Shown here piece after piece: positions 21,551 to 32,794 of a stretch of DNA of 64,000 bases. Every line of letters begins with the position of its first letter. Within the stretch, counting starts at the first letter, position 1. Location: positions 20,813,001 to 20,877,000 of the forward strand of contig CM032128.1 in assembly GCA_018894105.1 (NCBI GenBank), written 5' to 3'. Source of the stretch: Jacaranda mimosifolia. Taxonomy: Eukaryota; Streptophyta; Magnoliopsida; Lamiales; Bignoniaceae. A program made the position numbers and the translations under genes. The notes below the pieces were generated by a model that had not been told where the DNA came from, searched no databases, and saw only the letters and a list, made by a program, of their open reading frames with translations.

Positions 21551-22271
21551 TAGGATTTTTTAATCTTTGTGGTAGCTTGGACTCCTCATCCTAGTAGAAT
21601 CCTACATAGTGGAATTGATGAAGATGGTATGGGCTTTCATCCTAGCAGGCCAAGGATAAAATGACAAGCTCATAACCCACCAAGTATGCAATCGATGAAG
21701 GTGGTATGGGCTTTCATCCATCCACAACCCACCAAGTAAACAAGCCCTAAAAGTTTATTTGTTTGGTATGATTAGATCAAATATGATACATAAGACATAT
21801 ATAAATTTAATTGATTGTGTATTTATCACATCTTTATATAATGCTTGTTTGCATGTTTGCATGATTTGAATAGTTTGAATATTTCATTCATAGTATTGGT
21901 TTGTATGGTTTAGATAACTTGCTTATATATATAATGTCAAAAAATAACCCTATCTTTTCTTAAAAAAGAAAATGACAACAAAACCTATGGACGGACAAAT
22001 TAAAATATGAGAAGCTTGTTCAATAATTGGTCCCAATTGATTACTTAGATTTTCATTGAAGAATTACATTAATATAATTTTTGTTAGTTTATTCACAAAA
22101 GATAGTAAATGGCTACAAAATATTTTTCCTATATATAAATTGAAAAATACTAATTTTTTTCATTTGTATTTCAGGAGCACAAAACTAACTAAATAACTTT
22201 TTTTTATCAGTAAACTTACTAAATAACTAAAAGATACAACATAAAGATTAAAAAAACTAAACAAGTATCAA
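21551..22271. other. Gene-less spacer between the array and MULE 2
   Basis: Contains two copies of GGTATGGGCTTTCATCC (about 21627 and 21702), each preceded by GATGAAG, and then ordinary AT-rich DNA. No gene is visible. Confidence 0.5.
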
Positions 22272-22280
22272 TAAATATTA

Positions 22281-22376
22281 GGGTGAATTACGATTACCAC
22301 CCCTGAGGTTTAGCGTAATTATGAAAAAGGCATTGCTTTTTAGAAAATTACAAAAACACCCCTACTATTTGTCGCC
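22281..22376 (+). repeat. Left terminal inverted repeat of MULE 2
   Basis: Starts GGGTGAATTACGATTACCAC. It is matched almost base for base by the minus strand of 28082-28177. Confidence 0.9.
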
Positions 22377-22712
22377 GTCCAACAAATTGACCCAGCCTTA
22401 CATGCTGTTAAGGTTTTTGAATTCGCCTGTTAAATTTTACATGTGAAATTCCAATTTTACCCTTTGTCTTAATAACCCGAGGTTTGACGATTTCTGACCA
22501 ATTTTAGCGGACAAAAATACCCTTGGGAGATGTGTTGTCGTATTCTTAATTTATATGAGGACTTAATAGTAATATATCTATTCTACAAGGGTTTAATTGT
22601 AAGAAATCTATGAATGATGCCAGTTTAGTCGTTTTATGTCCATTTATGGCCATTGATTGAGTGTGCCTATATATATACACATGATTTTTTCAATATTTTC
22701 CTGCAAATTGCA

Positions 22713-23098
22713 ATGGCTTCCTCATGGAGCACATCATCTTGTAATTTGGGGGTTTGAAATACAAAAAAGATAGATGTAAGAAGCAAAATTGTGGGAGCAA
22801 GGCTATTATAATGGCATCCGAAACAAGTAACAATCCCGCAAAGTTATTATATCATTGCGCCGTGCATGGTTTCTCTCATCGGTGCTTGCCAGTTGAAGAA
22901 GATGGACATCAAAGTTGCAGGAATGCTCAAGCACAATCAATTGAAGAATTTGAAGCCACTAGCTCCTTACAACATCAACCTTATAATAATGCTTTAGTGA
23001 TGAAGAAGGATAGTTTATTGTATAAGCTTTTGATAACAAATATGGTACTTTTAGGTTTGTTGTTGGTAGCACAAATTTGTAAAATAGTCGGTAAGTAG
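22713..23098 (+). pseudogene. GRF-type zinc-finger small protein with C-terminal membrane segment
   Basis: The main frame (22754-23098) has the pattern of plant GRF-type zinc fingers: RCKKQNCGSKA, then ASETSNNPAKLLYHC and HRCLPVEED, resembling the Cys-x-Cys-Gly...Asn-Pro...Cys...Cys layout. The usual Phe/Trp core is weakened. A hydrophobic segment near the end (LLITNMVLLGLLLVAQI) would anchor it in a membrane, as in many plant members. The natural start is probably the ATG at 22713 (MASSWSTSSCNLG). That frame joins the main one only if the G-run at 22748-22752 had one more G, so the copy seems frameshifted. It lies inside MULE 2, convergent with the transposase. Function unknown; probably a nucleic-acid-binding accessory or captured gene. 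Confidence 0.55.
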
Positions 23099-24579
23099 AT
23101 AGCATGTATTATTTTTGTAATAGTAGTACTCAATTTGTGCAATGGAATTGTTCTTTCTCATTGTACATTTTTGCAACACCACTATGTGCATTTCATACTT
23201 CACACACATTGAGAGTTTTTGGCCAAATTATGAAACAAAAGTAGCATAGAAAGCTTATCATTGATGAAATTAGGTTACTTACATGCCATTATCCAATGTG
23301 TTCAAACCAAAACAAACCATATTCAAGTAAACTAAACAACCTCCAACCCAATGATAATGTGAATTATATACAAGGCAAAAGCATAGCCAATTCTATCCAA
23401 ACTACAACAAAAAAGCAATCCAATTCAATCTAATATCATATGCTCCAAAATTCTAAAAAAAAGGGGGGAGCTTATCATTCACATTTGAGGGCATTCATAG
23501 ACAAAATCATCATCTTTACCCACAGCAATTCCATGTGTTAAAGTTGTTCCATCAACATCTGCAATCTACTGCTTTACTATTGGTTTAGTGAAAGCAGTTT
23601 TTCCTTTCTTTATTTTCTCAACAGGGGCTGCAGCTGGAGAGTGCTATGAGGATCCTTCAGGAACACCTTGAGTATGAATTTGTGAGGTCTTTTTAGGAGC
23701 ATTTTGACTTGGATTTTATGAGGCTATTTCTAGAACATTCTGTTGTGAGGATTAAGTTGCTTGCAGCACCAATCTTCCTCTTCTTTTTTCCTTGCATCAT
23801 AGCTGCTAGGGGAATGTTATATTCTACAAAACTTGCATGTTCCTCCAACATGAATAAAGGCCTACCTATCAGCAATGTTTGTTGTGTTGTAAACATAGAA
23901 GATACTAATAAATCTAACCTCATTCCTGTCTATGCTTCTATCCATTTGTAGAGTGTTAGCGGAACTATCTCCTTACATAACCTGTCAAGGTGCTAATCAC
24001 TTGAGTAAAAATTGAAACAAAAGACAAAGTAAGACATACTTTGAATCAAGACACATGATACATCCAACCTCATTTTGGCTCTGAGTTCCTTACCTTTCCT
24101 CTTATTTCCCCTTTATGAAAACTCAACATCTCGTATCACACAATTGGAAATTAATACTAGGCATGAATGAAAATTAGTTCTAAAAGCCAAAAAATAAAAA
24201 AAAAAGAAAAGAAAAGAAAAAAAGAGGGAAATAGGATAGAACCTCATTTTGACTAGCTGTCCTGCCACTTCCCCTTCCTCTCTCTCTTTCTCTTCCCCTT
24301 TGTGACATAAAAACTTTATCAGCAGTACTAACTTCATTCATCTGCTGCAAATGAAAATTTAGTGAAGCAATTAATTAGTGGCATTTTTCTGAAAAACCAT
24401 AATAAAGCTAATTTAACTAAACTCATTCAAACTATTAGTCCTATGACTGCTTTTGCACTTTGCCCTTTTGGAACTACTAAACTGACATACATAAATTGAA
24501 GACAATCAAGGATGCAGTGCTAGAAGAAACTAACTGGTTAAGAAAGTTAAACCAATTGGTAGCTAACCTTATTCCTAGT
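23099..24579. other. MULE 2 interior between GRF gene and transposase end
   Basis: The minus strand of about 23640-23923 has KKKRKIGAASN and Ser/Thr-rich sequence that could be a decayed transposase C-terminal tail or 3' exon. It is interrupted by stops. Nothing else here is recognisable. Confidence 0.35.
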
Positions 24580-27347
24580 TTAGCTCATCTTACTTCCATC
24601 TACTTGCATTAGCCTTGGAATTTTGCATGATCTACTATTATGCCCTAAGTTATTACATATCTTACATCTAACAATGCATGATCTCCTTACTGGCTTTCTT
24701 TGTCCAGATTCTCTCTTTCTGCTTTTCTTTGGTCTTCCAAGCATTCTTTTCTTCAATGGAGGCAACAAGTCTTTTGGAGTCACTTTAATGCCCTTGGGCT
24801 AGAATATAAGGTCTGGGATAGGATGAATCATATAACTATAAGCTCTCATGTATTTTTCTTTTGTGAACCTATTGTCTATATGTTCTTAATCCTCTATCTC
24901 ATACATGATATGGCAATAGCAGCATGCTTGCATGGAATTCCACTAATATCCCATCTTTTGCAGTCATAAGTTCTTCTTTGCATGTTGACAATGTAATGAA
25001 TATTTTGATCTTGCACCTCAAACTTAGTTTTGCTGGTAAAGAAGACACTGCATTTTCTGGCTTATCCTTCATTGAATTGACTATCTTCACAACATTAAGA
25101 ACTTATTGTTCTTCCATTTCAACCCTTTGTCATTTCTCTTATGCAACCTACTCATCAGTTTTGCTCTTAATCCATCCAGAAGAGTCAATATAGGTTTCCC
25201 TCTCAAATCACCTACCCAATGATTAAATGACTCTGAAATGTTGTTGGTCACATGATCATTCTTCAACCTACTATCAAAGGCATGCCTAGACCACTGCTCA
25301 GCATGAATTTTTATAAGCCAATCATATGCAATGGGCTTCAATTCCTTCATCTTATACATGGCAAAGTTAAAACTAGCTGCATTGTATGATCTTACAACCT
25401 CCCAAAAGTACCTTTTAAAGGTTGTTCCAGTAAACTACTACCTAAAATTGGCATAAATATGTCTAGCACAATGCCTATTAATGGCATTAAGGATGAACTC
25501 AGAAATTGTTTCCACTAGTCCCTAACCTAAAAAACAAATTGTGAAACATTATAGAATAACTCATAATTACAGCAATCATGACATTTAAAGCCTCGTAAAG
25601 ATCATGCATTACAAATACCCTTATATAGTGACATGCATATTACAATTTTGTCCTTCTTTACTAACTAACATGCTGCTGAAACATTTCTGCTTCAAATACA
25701 TAACAAATTACACAAGCAAACCAGAAACAAATGAGGAATGAGCCATACCTTTTGTCCATCACTCATGAAAGTCCAAGGCAAATCAGCTGAGAAGCCCCCA
25801 AGTATGGTGGAAAGATGCTCAAAGAAAAACATCCAACTTTCTTTGCATTATGTCTCAGCAATAGCAAATGCTACAAGATACAAGCCATTATTTTCATCCA
25901 AACCAATGGCAACCAATAAAAAAACTCCATAAGGACCCTTAAGATGGCATCCATCAAACCCCAAAATGGACTACACCCTTCTAGAAAATGAGCTCTCAAA
26001 GCACCCAACCCAAAGAAAAACCTTTTGAAAGAAGGTACAGGTGGTATTCTACTAAAACATCCATCCTTACCTTCAGGTATATCACACTGTGGTCTAACTA
26101 CACTTCCTTCATTGTTCATGCAAACCATCTTTCCATATAAAGGTAGCATGCCATATGAATTAGAATGATTGCCCTCTATTTCCTCTAATGCTTGTTTCTT
26201 TGCCCTATAAATTTGCATATAAGGAGGATTTACGCCATATTTCTTCATTTCACTTCTGATCCCCTTAATTTTCATTTCAGGACTATCTCTTAAAAGAGAA
26301 ACCAATTTTGAAGCAATCCACTTGGTAGTGGCTTTCTTTGTTCAATCTGCCTAACACATATGTATCTACTCTCATATGTTTTGATTTGACATGTAAGTCC
26401 ATCAGTCAATAAGGAGGCATGTATTTTCCAAGGGCGTTTCTCATTAGCACAATAAGAAGTAGCTCTTTTGGTATCATTTTTATCTCTTACCAATGAAAAA
26501 CCTTCTTGAATAACATAATCTCTTAAAGCTACCATAAATGCATGCACATCAGTAAAATCATACCTTTTTCTAGCACAATTTTTTTGTCATCTCTAATTTG
26601 AATAGGATAATGTGAAGCATATCTATTCAAACTACCTTTTAGAGAATCATTTACAAATTCTTCATCAAATGAATGGTAAGTCTTATAATGATCATTAGAA
26701 TTATAACCAAACAAGTCATCATCCTTACTATTTTCTAACACCAATGAAATGCTATCATCATCACCATCCTCACTATTTGGTGTGTACAATGGCTCAGAAC
26801 TATCTCCACTCTCATCAATTACAAATTTCTCATCAAAACCATTACGTACTCCAACACTATTATCACCCTCGTCAGTCTCAATACCCACATCACCATTATC
26901 TCCATTATCTCCATCCTCCTCTCCGACGGCATTACCTTCCTCTCCCTCATCATCGCATTTCTCTCCCTCATGACTGCCATATCCCTCATCACCCTCATCT
27001 GCCTCCACTTCATCACCCTTATCTCCCTTCTCACCAGCATCATCCCCACCCTCCAAAGACTCAACATATACCATAATTTTATTAGTAAAGACTTTTTTCA
27101 AAACATATCCATAACATCTTTATCATTTCTAATAGGCATGCTAACCATAGATCCACTTACACTACATGCAATGGTGATTGGTACCTTACCTAACTTATGT
27201 GCCTCCCTCACATCATCCATCAAGTTAAAAAAATTGTACCTATCAGGATCAACATTTGGGAGCTTTTTTCTTCTTCCCAAACATTCAACAAGAAGTGTAA
27301 ACAGGTCATCAACCATACCTATTCCAAACACCTCCAAAAAAAATTAA
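24580..27347 (-). pseudogene. MuDR/MURA-type MULE transposase, degenerate
   Basis: Read on the minus strand across several frames: a DPDRYNFFNLMDD N-terminal module (27340-27098), a long Asp/Glu-rich segment (27070-26700), and the MuDR DNA-binding domain (26650-26340, with HAFMVALRDYVIQEGFSLV and RPWKIHASLLTDG). Next come KLVSLLRDSPEMKIKGI and RAKKQALEEIEG. The DDE catalytic region has GCSPFWG and then FDGCHLKGPYG (Asp codon 25955-25953), and AFDSRLKNDHVTNNISESFN. A SWIM finger (24985-24901) and a CX2CX4HX4C knuckle (CKICNNLGHNSRSC, about 24660) end it. Frameshifts lie near 26560, 26335 and 25960; a stop lies in AET*CKES. A GTATGG donor after MSDGQK (25748) indicates an intron. Not functional. 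Confidence 0.88.
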
Positions 27348-28081
27348 ATAAAATGCAAATATACAGTCAAGAAAGCTACCTTAGCACAGAATGTAAATAT
27401 ACAACACCGATAATGCATAAAAGTCAAAAAATTCAGAAAACCCATGATCATATCACAATCTGCCATCATAAAAGAACAGAAAATAGCATTGTTGTACAAT
27501 ACTCCACAAATTTCTTCACAAATACTCAAAAAAATGAATATATAACTGTCTCAACTACAATCATGCATAAAAAGCTAAAAATTTAAAAAACCCTAACCCA
27601 GAAGACATTTCTCAAAAAGAAAAAAAAAAACCCTTAGCAAAATGGATTTTTAGGTAATATTTCATAAATGTGTTTACAAAAACTAAAAAAAAAAAAAAAA
27701 CATCTTTTAACGATTATCACATATCATCAAGTTGTATGATGAGTTTTCGCACCTTACCTATACAAAATGCTATGGAGAAACCCATGCCCAACACCACTGT
27801 ACTTCATGCGAACTTTTCCTGCTTCGATCGAGGCTTCAGCTTTGTCTAATTCTTTGATTTTTTCTGTGGAGAGACTTTAGAGAGAACAAGGGTTTTCTTC
27901 CTCGGCTTAAGTGTAATTTGGAAGAAAAAAAACACTTAATCGGTAAGTAAAGGGTAGAAGAGAGCCGTGGGTATTCAAGTCTTTTGCCAATTTTCTAATT
28001 TTCTATGATGTTTCTATTTTTTAATATTTTTACCGTGTGGGTATTTTGGACTTTTTGCATTTTCCATCCACATTACAATTT

Positions 28082-28177
28082 AGTTCGTCCATTTAGGGGT
28101 ATTTTTGTAATTTTTGAAAAAGCGAGGATTTTTTCATAATTACACCAAACCTCAGGGGTAGTAATCGTAATTCACCC
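28082..28177 (-). repeat. Right terminal inverted repeat of MULE 2
   Basis: On the minus strand it starts GGGTGAATTACGATTACTAC. It differs from the left repeat by about a dozen bases over 95. Confidence 0.9.
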
Positions 28178-28181
28178 TAAA

Positions 28182-28363
28182 TATTAAAAAGGAGCACCGA
28201 CGCTCCTCATTTTCTAGAAACATCATCTTACTTTGCACTAACCTTTAAAAGTCATTGAATGATGCCAACATCACAAACATATAAATAGAGCAAGAGTGAT
28301 GAATAAATGAAGACGAGAGGAAAGCTTGCGTGCTGCCAATTATGTAAGTGTTCGAGTGCTTAC

Positions 28364-28405
<42 letters not shown>

Positions 28406-28480
28406 TTTGGTTCATTATATATATTCTGGAGTTCTTTGTGTTTTATTTCTATCACTTGACATCTATTTTATTTCTTTACA
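28182..28480 (+). repeat. 5' LTR of the copia element
   Basis: Starts TATTAAAAAGGAGCACC (the first bases lie in the MULE 2 target duplication) and ends TTTCTTTACA. It contains a (TA)n(GA)n microsatellite at about 28364-28405. Confidence 0.7.
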
Positions 28481-28499
28481 AGTGGCACCAAAGTAGATG

Positions 28500-29934
28500 A
28501 ACAGAGACCTCGAACAAGGTGTTTTGATAAGTTGGTTAGGATCCAGCAAAGCATGAGCATGAGGTTAAGTAGCTAAAAATTTGAGATCTATCAAGGTGCC
28601 ATCAGTGCACAGTTTAGGACTGTGAAGCTAGCCAGTTCGGTATCCAACTTACTTGGTTAAGGTCTACCAAGTCATTATGGCAAAAATGGCCACTTTAGTA
28701 AATAATATTGAAATACTTAATAATAATAATTATGGCACCTTGGTCTTCATATGCAGTTTTACCTGCTCAATCAAAATGTACGGGAATTCATGTCTAATTG
28801 ATTACAAACCTAATAAGTCACACACAAAAGCCTTTAACCATCCTAGTAAGCTTAGAGAAATTATCTAAGAAGTTAGATAATTAAATTGGTCAAGATTGGT
28901 AGAGACAAACTGATTAATTCAAAATTGATCACAGTGACTTGATTAATGTAAGGAGTTAAATTAATGAATTAATCTAAGAAGTTAAATTAGATCAATTAAA
29001 TTAAAGTGTTGATTTAATTGGGCCAAATGACAAGTTTAAGTTTTGCCAATTTAAGGAGTTAAGTTAGATCAATTAAATTAAAGAACTAATTTAATTGATG
29101 TTAGAGAGTTCTAAATTTTTGGAGGAAAATTTTAAATGAAAAAATCCATTTAAAATATGTAGGAATTGAAATCCTACATGGCACTTAAGTGGCACCCACT
29201 TGGACTAATTGAATAGAGCATCTAGTAACTTCTTGATACACCCATCACACCATATGAAGGGCCTTGGGAACAATAAGTGGCCGACGATCACAAGCAAAAA
29301 TTCACTCCCATTCCTTTCATTTTGGTGTAATCAAGAACTTCGTCCTAAATTCTCTCTAACCTCTCATATTCCAATCTTCTCCTTCCTCTCTAATTCTCCA
29401 TCAATTTTTTCATCTTTTCTGGCTTAAGATAAGAAGATTAAGAGTGCTTCTGAAGGTGATGGACTTCGTTAAAGATGCTACAATTGGAGCATTTCGTGGA
29501 TCAAGAATGAGTCTAAACTTAAAGAAAGGTTCTTCATCCTTGGTAACAATGGGAGACATTTCTTTGCCACTGTTTTGCTGCCAATTTGGATGTGATTTCG
29601 AGTTGAAACTTTGGTTGATTTGCTGCTGAAATTCTAGGTTTGGGGTGGCTCAAAGTCAACCAAATTGGAGGAATGTTGGTGAACAATTAAGGACTCTATT
29701 GGTGACACTATGTCATTGATTTGGAAGAACTCTTAAAATAATTGCTTCTTCCTTTAAATTCATTGTTTTGACATAAAATGATCCTTAGATGGTGAATTAA
29801 GTTAATTTCAAGTGTTAAAAAATTTTGAATTCCATTGTGCTTAGATCCTTGATTCACCATTTGTTTCGATTTTTTAGGTTGAACAAACACCAAGGGCATT
29901 GTATAAAAAAATAGCAAGATTTCTGACTTAGAGT
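28500..29934. other. Copia interior with little coding sequence left
   Basis: Apart from a frameshifted gag trace at about 28690-28790 there is no recognisable protein. 28860-29100 has repeated GTTAAATTAGATCAATTAAA-type words. 29190-29640 looks like inserted non-coding sequence of unknown type. Confidence 0.4.
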
Positions 29935-31035
29935 AACTACACTATGGCACCAATAGATTTAAGCTTATTCGTGAAAACTCAAAATGGCAATATAGCAATC
30001 GTGCTTGTTTATGTGGACGATCTTATTATCACTAGAGACAATGAAAAAGAGATACATCAAATTAGAGCTAACTTATCCATTAGTTTTCCATGAAAGCATT
30101 AGGAGAGCCGAGCACTTTCTTGCGCTTGAAGTAGAAAGAGCCAAGAAAGGATATTCTCATGTCGGCATAATTGTGCCAAGCAACTAGTTAAAATGTATGG
30201 GATGATAGAATGCAAACGTATCTCAATTTCAATATAGGTCAATGCATAGTTATGCTCTACTAAAGCATAGGACCTTGAAGATGCTACAATGTACAAGCCA
30301 ATAGTTGATAGCCTCATCTATTTCACCATGACACAACCAACTATAGCATATGTAGTAGAAATGGTGAGTCAATATCTATAGAATGTGGAAAGCGACGAAA
30401 AGAAAGAAAGCTCAACGCAAGCTACAAGCTTTGGCCTTGCTAGCATACCCAAACACAATTTGGAATCTTATTTAGAAGCCGCACAGAGAATTTTATGCTA
30501 TGTGAGGAACATGATTGATTATGGCATATTATATATGAAAGAAAAAAATGTGAAGTAGTTGGGTATCGTGATGCTGATAAGCTAGAGTTCGTGATATAAG
30601 ATGCTTAACAACAACTTACTTCTTTAGCCTTGGGTATGCCAATTTCTTGGTGCAGCAAAAGATAACCAATAGTCTGATTATCAAGTACTGAGGTAGAATA
30701 CCAAGCAGTATGTATGACAATTCAAGAGTTTACGTGGTTGATACAACTTATGAAGGATCTTGCACAGCCAAATAGTATTCTATGCAGATATACTGTGATG
30801 GTTAATTAGCATACATCTTGGCAAAAGCCTAGCATTTCATGCAAGAACCAAGCACATAGAAGTACATTATCACTTTTTGCAAGTGAAGGTGTTGCATGGT
30901 GAAATTTAGATGATGGATATGAAGATGGAAGACCAAGTAGCAAATATATTTACCAAAGTACTTAACGCAACAAAATTTAAAGGTTTTAGAAGACAACTTG
31001 GTATGAAAAAGAGAAATAATATAGAAAAAAGTATT
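29935..31035 (+). pseudogene. Ty1/copia RT-RNase H relic
   Basis: A frame at about 30002-30060 reads AIVLVYVDDLIIT, the copia reverse transcriptase box. Then come SMKALGEPSTFL, a VDSLIYFTMTQPTIAY segment (copia: GSLMYL..TRPDI.Y), RILCYVRNMIDYGILY, and LGMPISW followed by a ...TEAEYQAV-like stretch in broken frames. Near the end HFLQVKVLHGEI and QVANIFTKVLN match the usual copia C-terminus. Many stops and frameshifts. Confidence 0.8.
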
Positions 31036-31047
31036 CTTTGAGGGAAG

Positions 31048-31280
31048 TGTTAAAAAGGAGCACCAACTACTCTAGAAAAATTCCATTTCCATTTGCCATT
31101 TTTGCACTCCATGAAACTTCGATAGCTCTTCATTTTTCTAGAAACATCATCTTACTCGTGTATTGTTGTTGCATTGAAAAATTTCAGCGACCTTTAAGAG
31201 TCGTTGAACAACATCACGAACATATTAATGGAACAAAGCTAGGTCATAAAAGTATCACATGCCACAAAAAGTAAGTGTTT
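31048..31280 (+). repeat. 3' LTR of the copia element, right end eroded
   Basis: Starts TGTTAAAAAGGAGCACC after the purine tract. It shares TTTTTCTAGAAACATCATCT with the 5' LTR, then diverges, so the right border and target duplication are unclear. Confidence 0.65.
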
Positions 31281-31677
31281 TATGAGACAAGTCCCAAATA
31301 ATTATTTGGAACAAACAAATTGTATTAATTAGTCAGTGAACCATCATATAAATATTTAAAATTATTCAAATTTTAGAATATATTCATAAGTAAGTATATA
31401 ATAATTGGATTAGCAACTAAGAAATAAAATAATTTTTTTAATAACTAATGAAATATGAAAAAGCCGAATTGTTTTATAGTTATGTCCTCTTTGCTATGTA
31501 TACTCAATCCAATCTCTTTATAATTTGTTATATATGGATAATTTAAATAATGCAAACAAACATATTCAACAATGAATATGCTTTGAATATAAAACACGAG
31601 CAATCATATTTATGGCACATGAGATGGATCTAGAGAGCCATTAACAGTCATTAACTCAACTATCCTATGGAATACTT
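31281..31677. other. Gene-less AT-rich spacer
   Basis: No gene, repeat unit or recognisable element is visible here. Confidence 0.5.
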
Positions 31678-31995
31678 GACCCATTTGGTTTTAGTTCCAT
31701 AGCTCATTTTTTTATTTTCTATTATTTCAAAAATTAAACACATTATTTTTTATATATTTTTACTCAACATCATTTTTATTTTTATTTTCAAAACATAGTT
31801 TTCAATAACATATATGTTTTCTCTCTCTATTCTATTATTTCTATCTCTCTCCACCTACAACATATTAAAACCAACATAATCATTACTTTTCCAACAATTC
31901 ATCCAAATACAAACTTATTTTCACTGACTAACTTTTTAAATTTTAAAAATAATAAAAATAAAAATTAAAAATGAAAATGAAACCAAACGGGGCCG
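31678..31995. mobile_element. Probable MITE with imperfect inverted ends
   Basis: The left end reads ACCCATTTGGTTTTAG and the right end, inverted, reads GGCCCCGTTTGGTTTCAT. Both continue into a similar AT-rich run with TTTTTATTTTYTATTATT. About 318 bp long. No clear target duplication was found. Confidence 0.45.
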
Positions 31996-32198
31996 TGGTC
32001 AGTCCAAACGCGTCGAACTCCGAGTACGCAGAAAAAGCTTGGAACCGACTCCAAGACGATGTTCCCGCCACAACGTTTAAAGGTTAAATGGCGTTGATTG
32101 TACGCCATATTTCTCTTTATTCGATTTTGGTGACTGCCGCTCAGTTTCCCAGTATGGCAGTGTATTGTCTGGACCCCCGACAATAACAAATATTCTTC

Positions 32199-32206
32199 TA
32201 TAAAAT
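32199..32206 (+). promoter_or_regulatory. Probable TATA box of the E2 gene
   Basis: TATAAAAT lies about 110 bp before the end of the presumed 5'UTR exon and about 330 bp before the start codon. Transcription would start near 32230. Confidence 0.5.
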
Positions 32207-32531
32207 ATCAGCCCCTACTATTATATAGAAACTACTATTTCCATTAAAATCTTATCATTTGCCCAAATTTTGCTGCTTCTCCGCAACCTCCGCATTTTTC
32301 CTCGTATCTGCAGTCAGGTATTCTCTTCTGCTCTCAGTAATTTGTTGGTTTCGTTGTTCTCTTTTGGGGTATTCAGATCTTTCAGACGCTGCTGTTATTT
32401 GTTATGTTAGTATATTTGGATTCAGTTATCTGGTTGATTTTGTGTGTTCATTCTCGTGTATTGAGGTTATGAGGATCTGATTGTGTTGAATTGCATTGGT
32501 TATTTGCTGGGAAGATTGAAAAGGGATTTTA

Positions 32532-32598
32532 ATGGCGAAAAGGATACTGAAGGAACTCAAGGATTTGCAGAAGGATCCTCCAACATCGTGTAGTGCCG
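32532..32598 (+). CDS. E2 ubiquitin-conjugating enzyme (UBC8/10 class), coding exon 1 of 4
   Basis: Encodes MAKRILKELKDLQKDPPTSC and two more codons, ending in phase 1 before GTGTGC. The four exons (67, 128, 105, 144 bp) join without any frame problem to 147 residues, one shorter than the usual 148. The plant UBC8/10 group normally starts MASKRILKEL; here the Ser codon is absent. The enzyme takes ubiquitin from E1 as a thioester on its catalytic Cys and passes it to substrates with RING E3 ligases in cytosol and nucleus. All catalytic features are intact, so the gene looks functional. I do not assign a numbered UBC symbol because the close paralogues cannot be told apart by eye. Confidence 0.95.
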
Positions 32599-32794
32599 GT
32601 GTGCTTCATTTTCTGTTGTGATGGTTACATTATTTATTTGATTAGCCTGTTGGATGATAAATTGATCAAACAAATTGGATAATTTGGCTGGTAACTTGTT
32701 TTTCTAGACATTATTTAGCCAGCGTATATGTTGGGATAAATTTTTGTGTGGTAGATGCTTGATGATTGCTGCAGTGATCTGCTTGCTTTCTGAT

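Larger units (their letters stand above)
22281..28177. mobile_element. Mutator-like element (MULE 2), 5.9 kb, with transposase and GRF gene
   Basis: Flanked by a perfect 9-bp duplication TAAATATTA (22272-22280, 28178-28186). Terminal inverted repeats of about 95 bp start GGGTGAATTACGATTACYAC on both ends, then CCCTGAGGTTT and GTAATTATGAAAAA, with roughly a dozen differences. It encodes a decayed MuDR-type transposase on the minus strand and a small zinc-finger gene on the plus strand, convergent. It inserted within the first five bases of a copia LTR. Confidence 0.93.
28182..31280 (+). mobile_element. Ty1/copia retrotransposon, collapsed and degenerate
   Basis: Two related terminal repeats (from 28182 and 31048, both with TTAAAAAGGAGCACC) enclose 2.6 kb. 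A weak primer-binding site (TGGCACCAAAG, 28483), a gag trace near 28690 (NNNNYGT), RT/RNase H remains (29935-31035) and a purine tract GAGGGAAG just before 31048 are visible. A complete copia interior is about 4.5 kb, so most of gag, protease and integrase has been deleted. Its left LTR was then hit by MULE 2. Confidence 0.8.

Noticed and set aside
26744..27076. Plus-strand frames rich in His/Pro/Ser opposite the acidic transposase segment
   Set aside because: They are mirror translations of Asp/Glu codon runs (GAT, GAG) in the minus-strand transposase.
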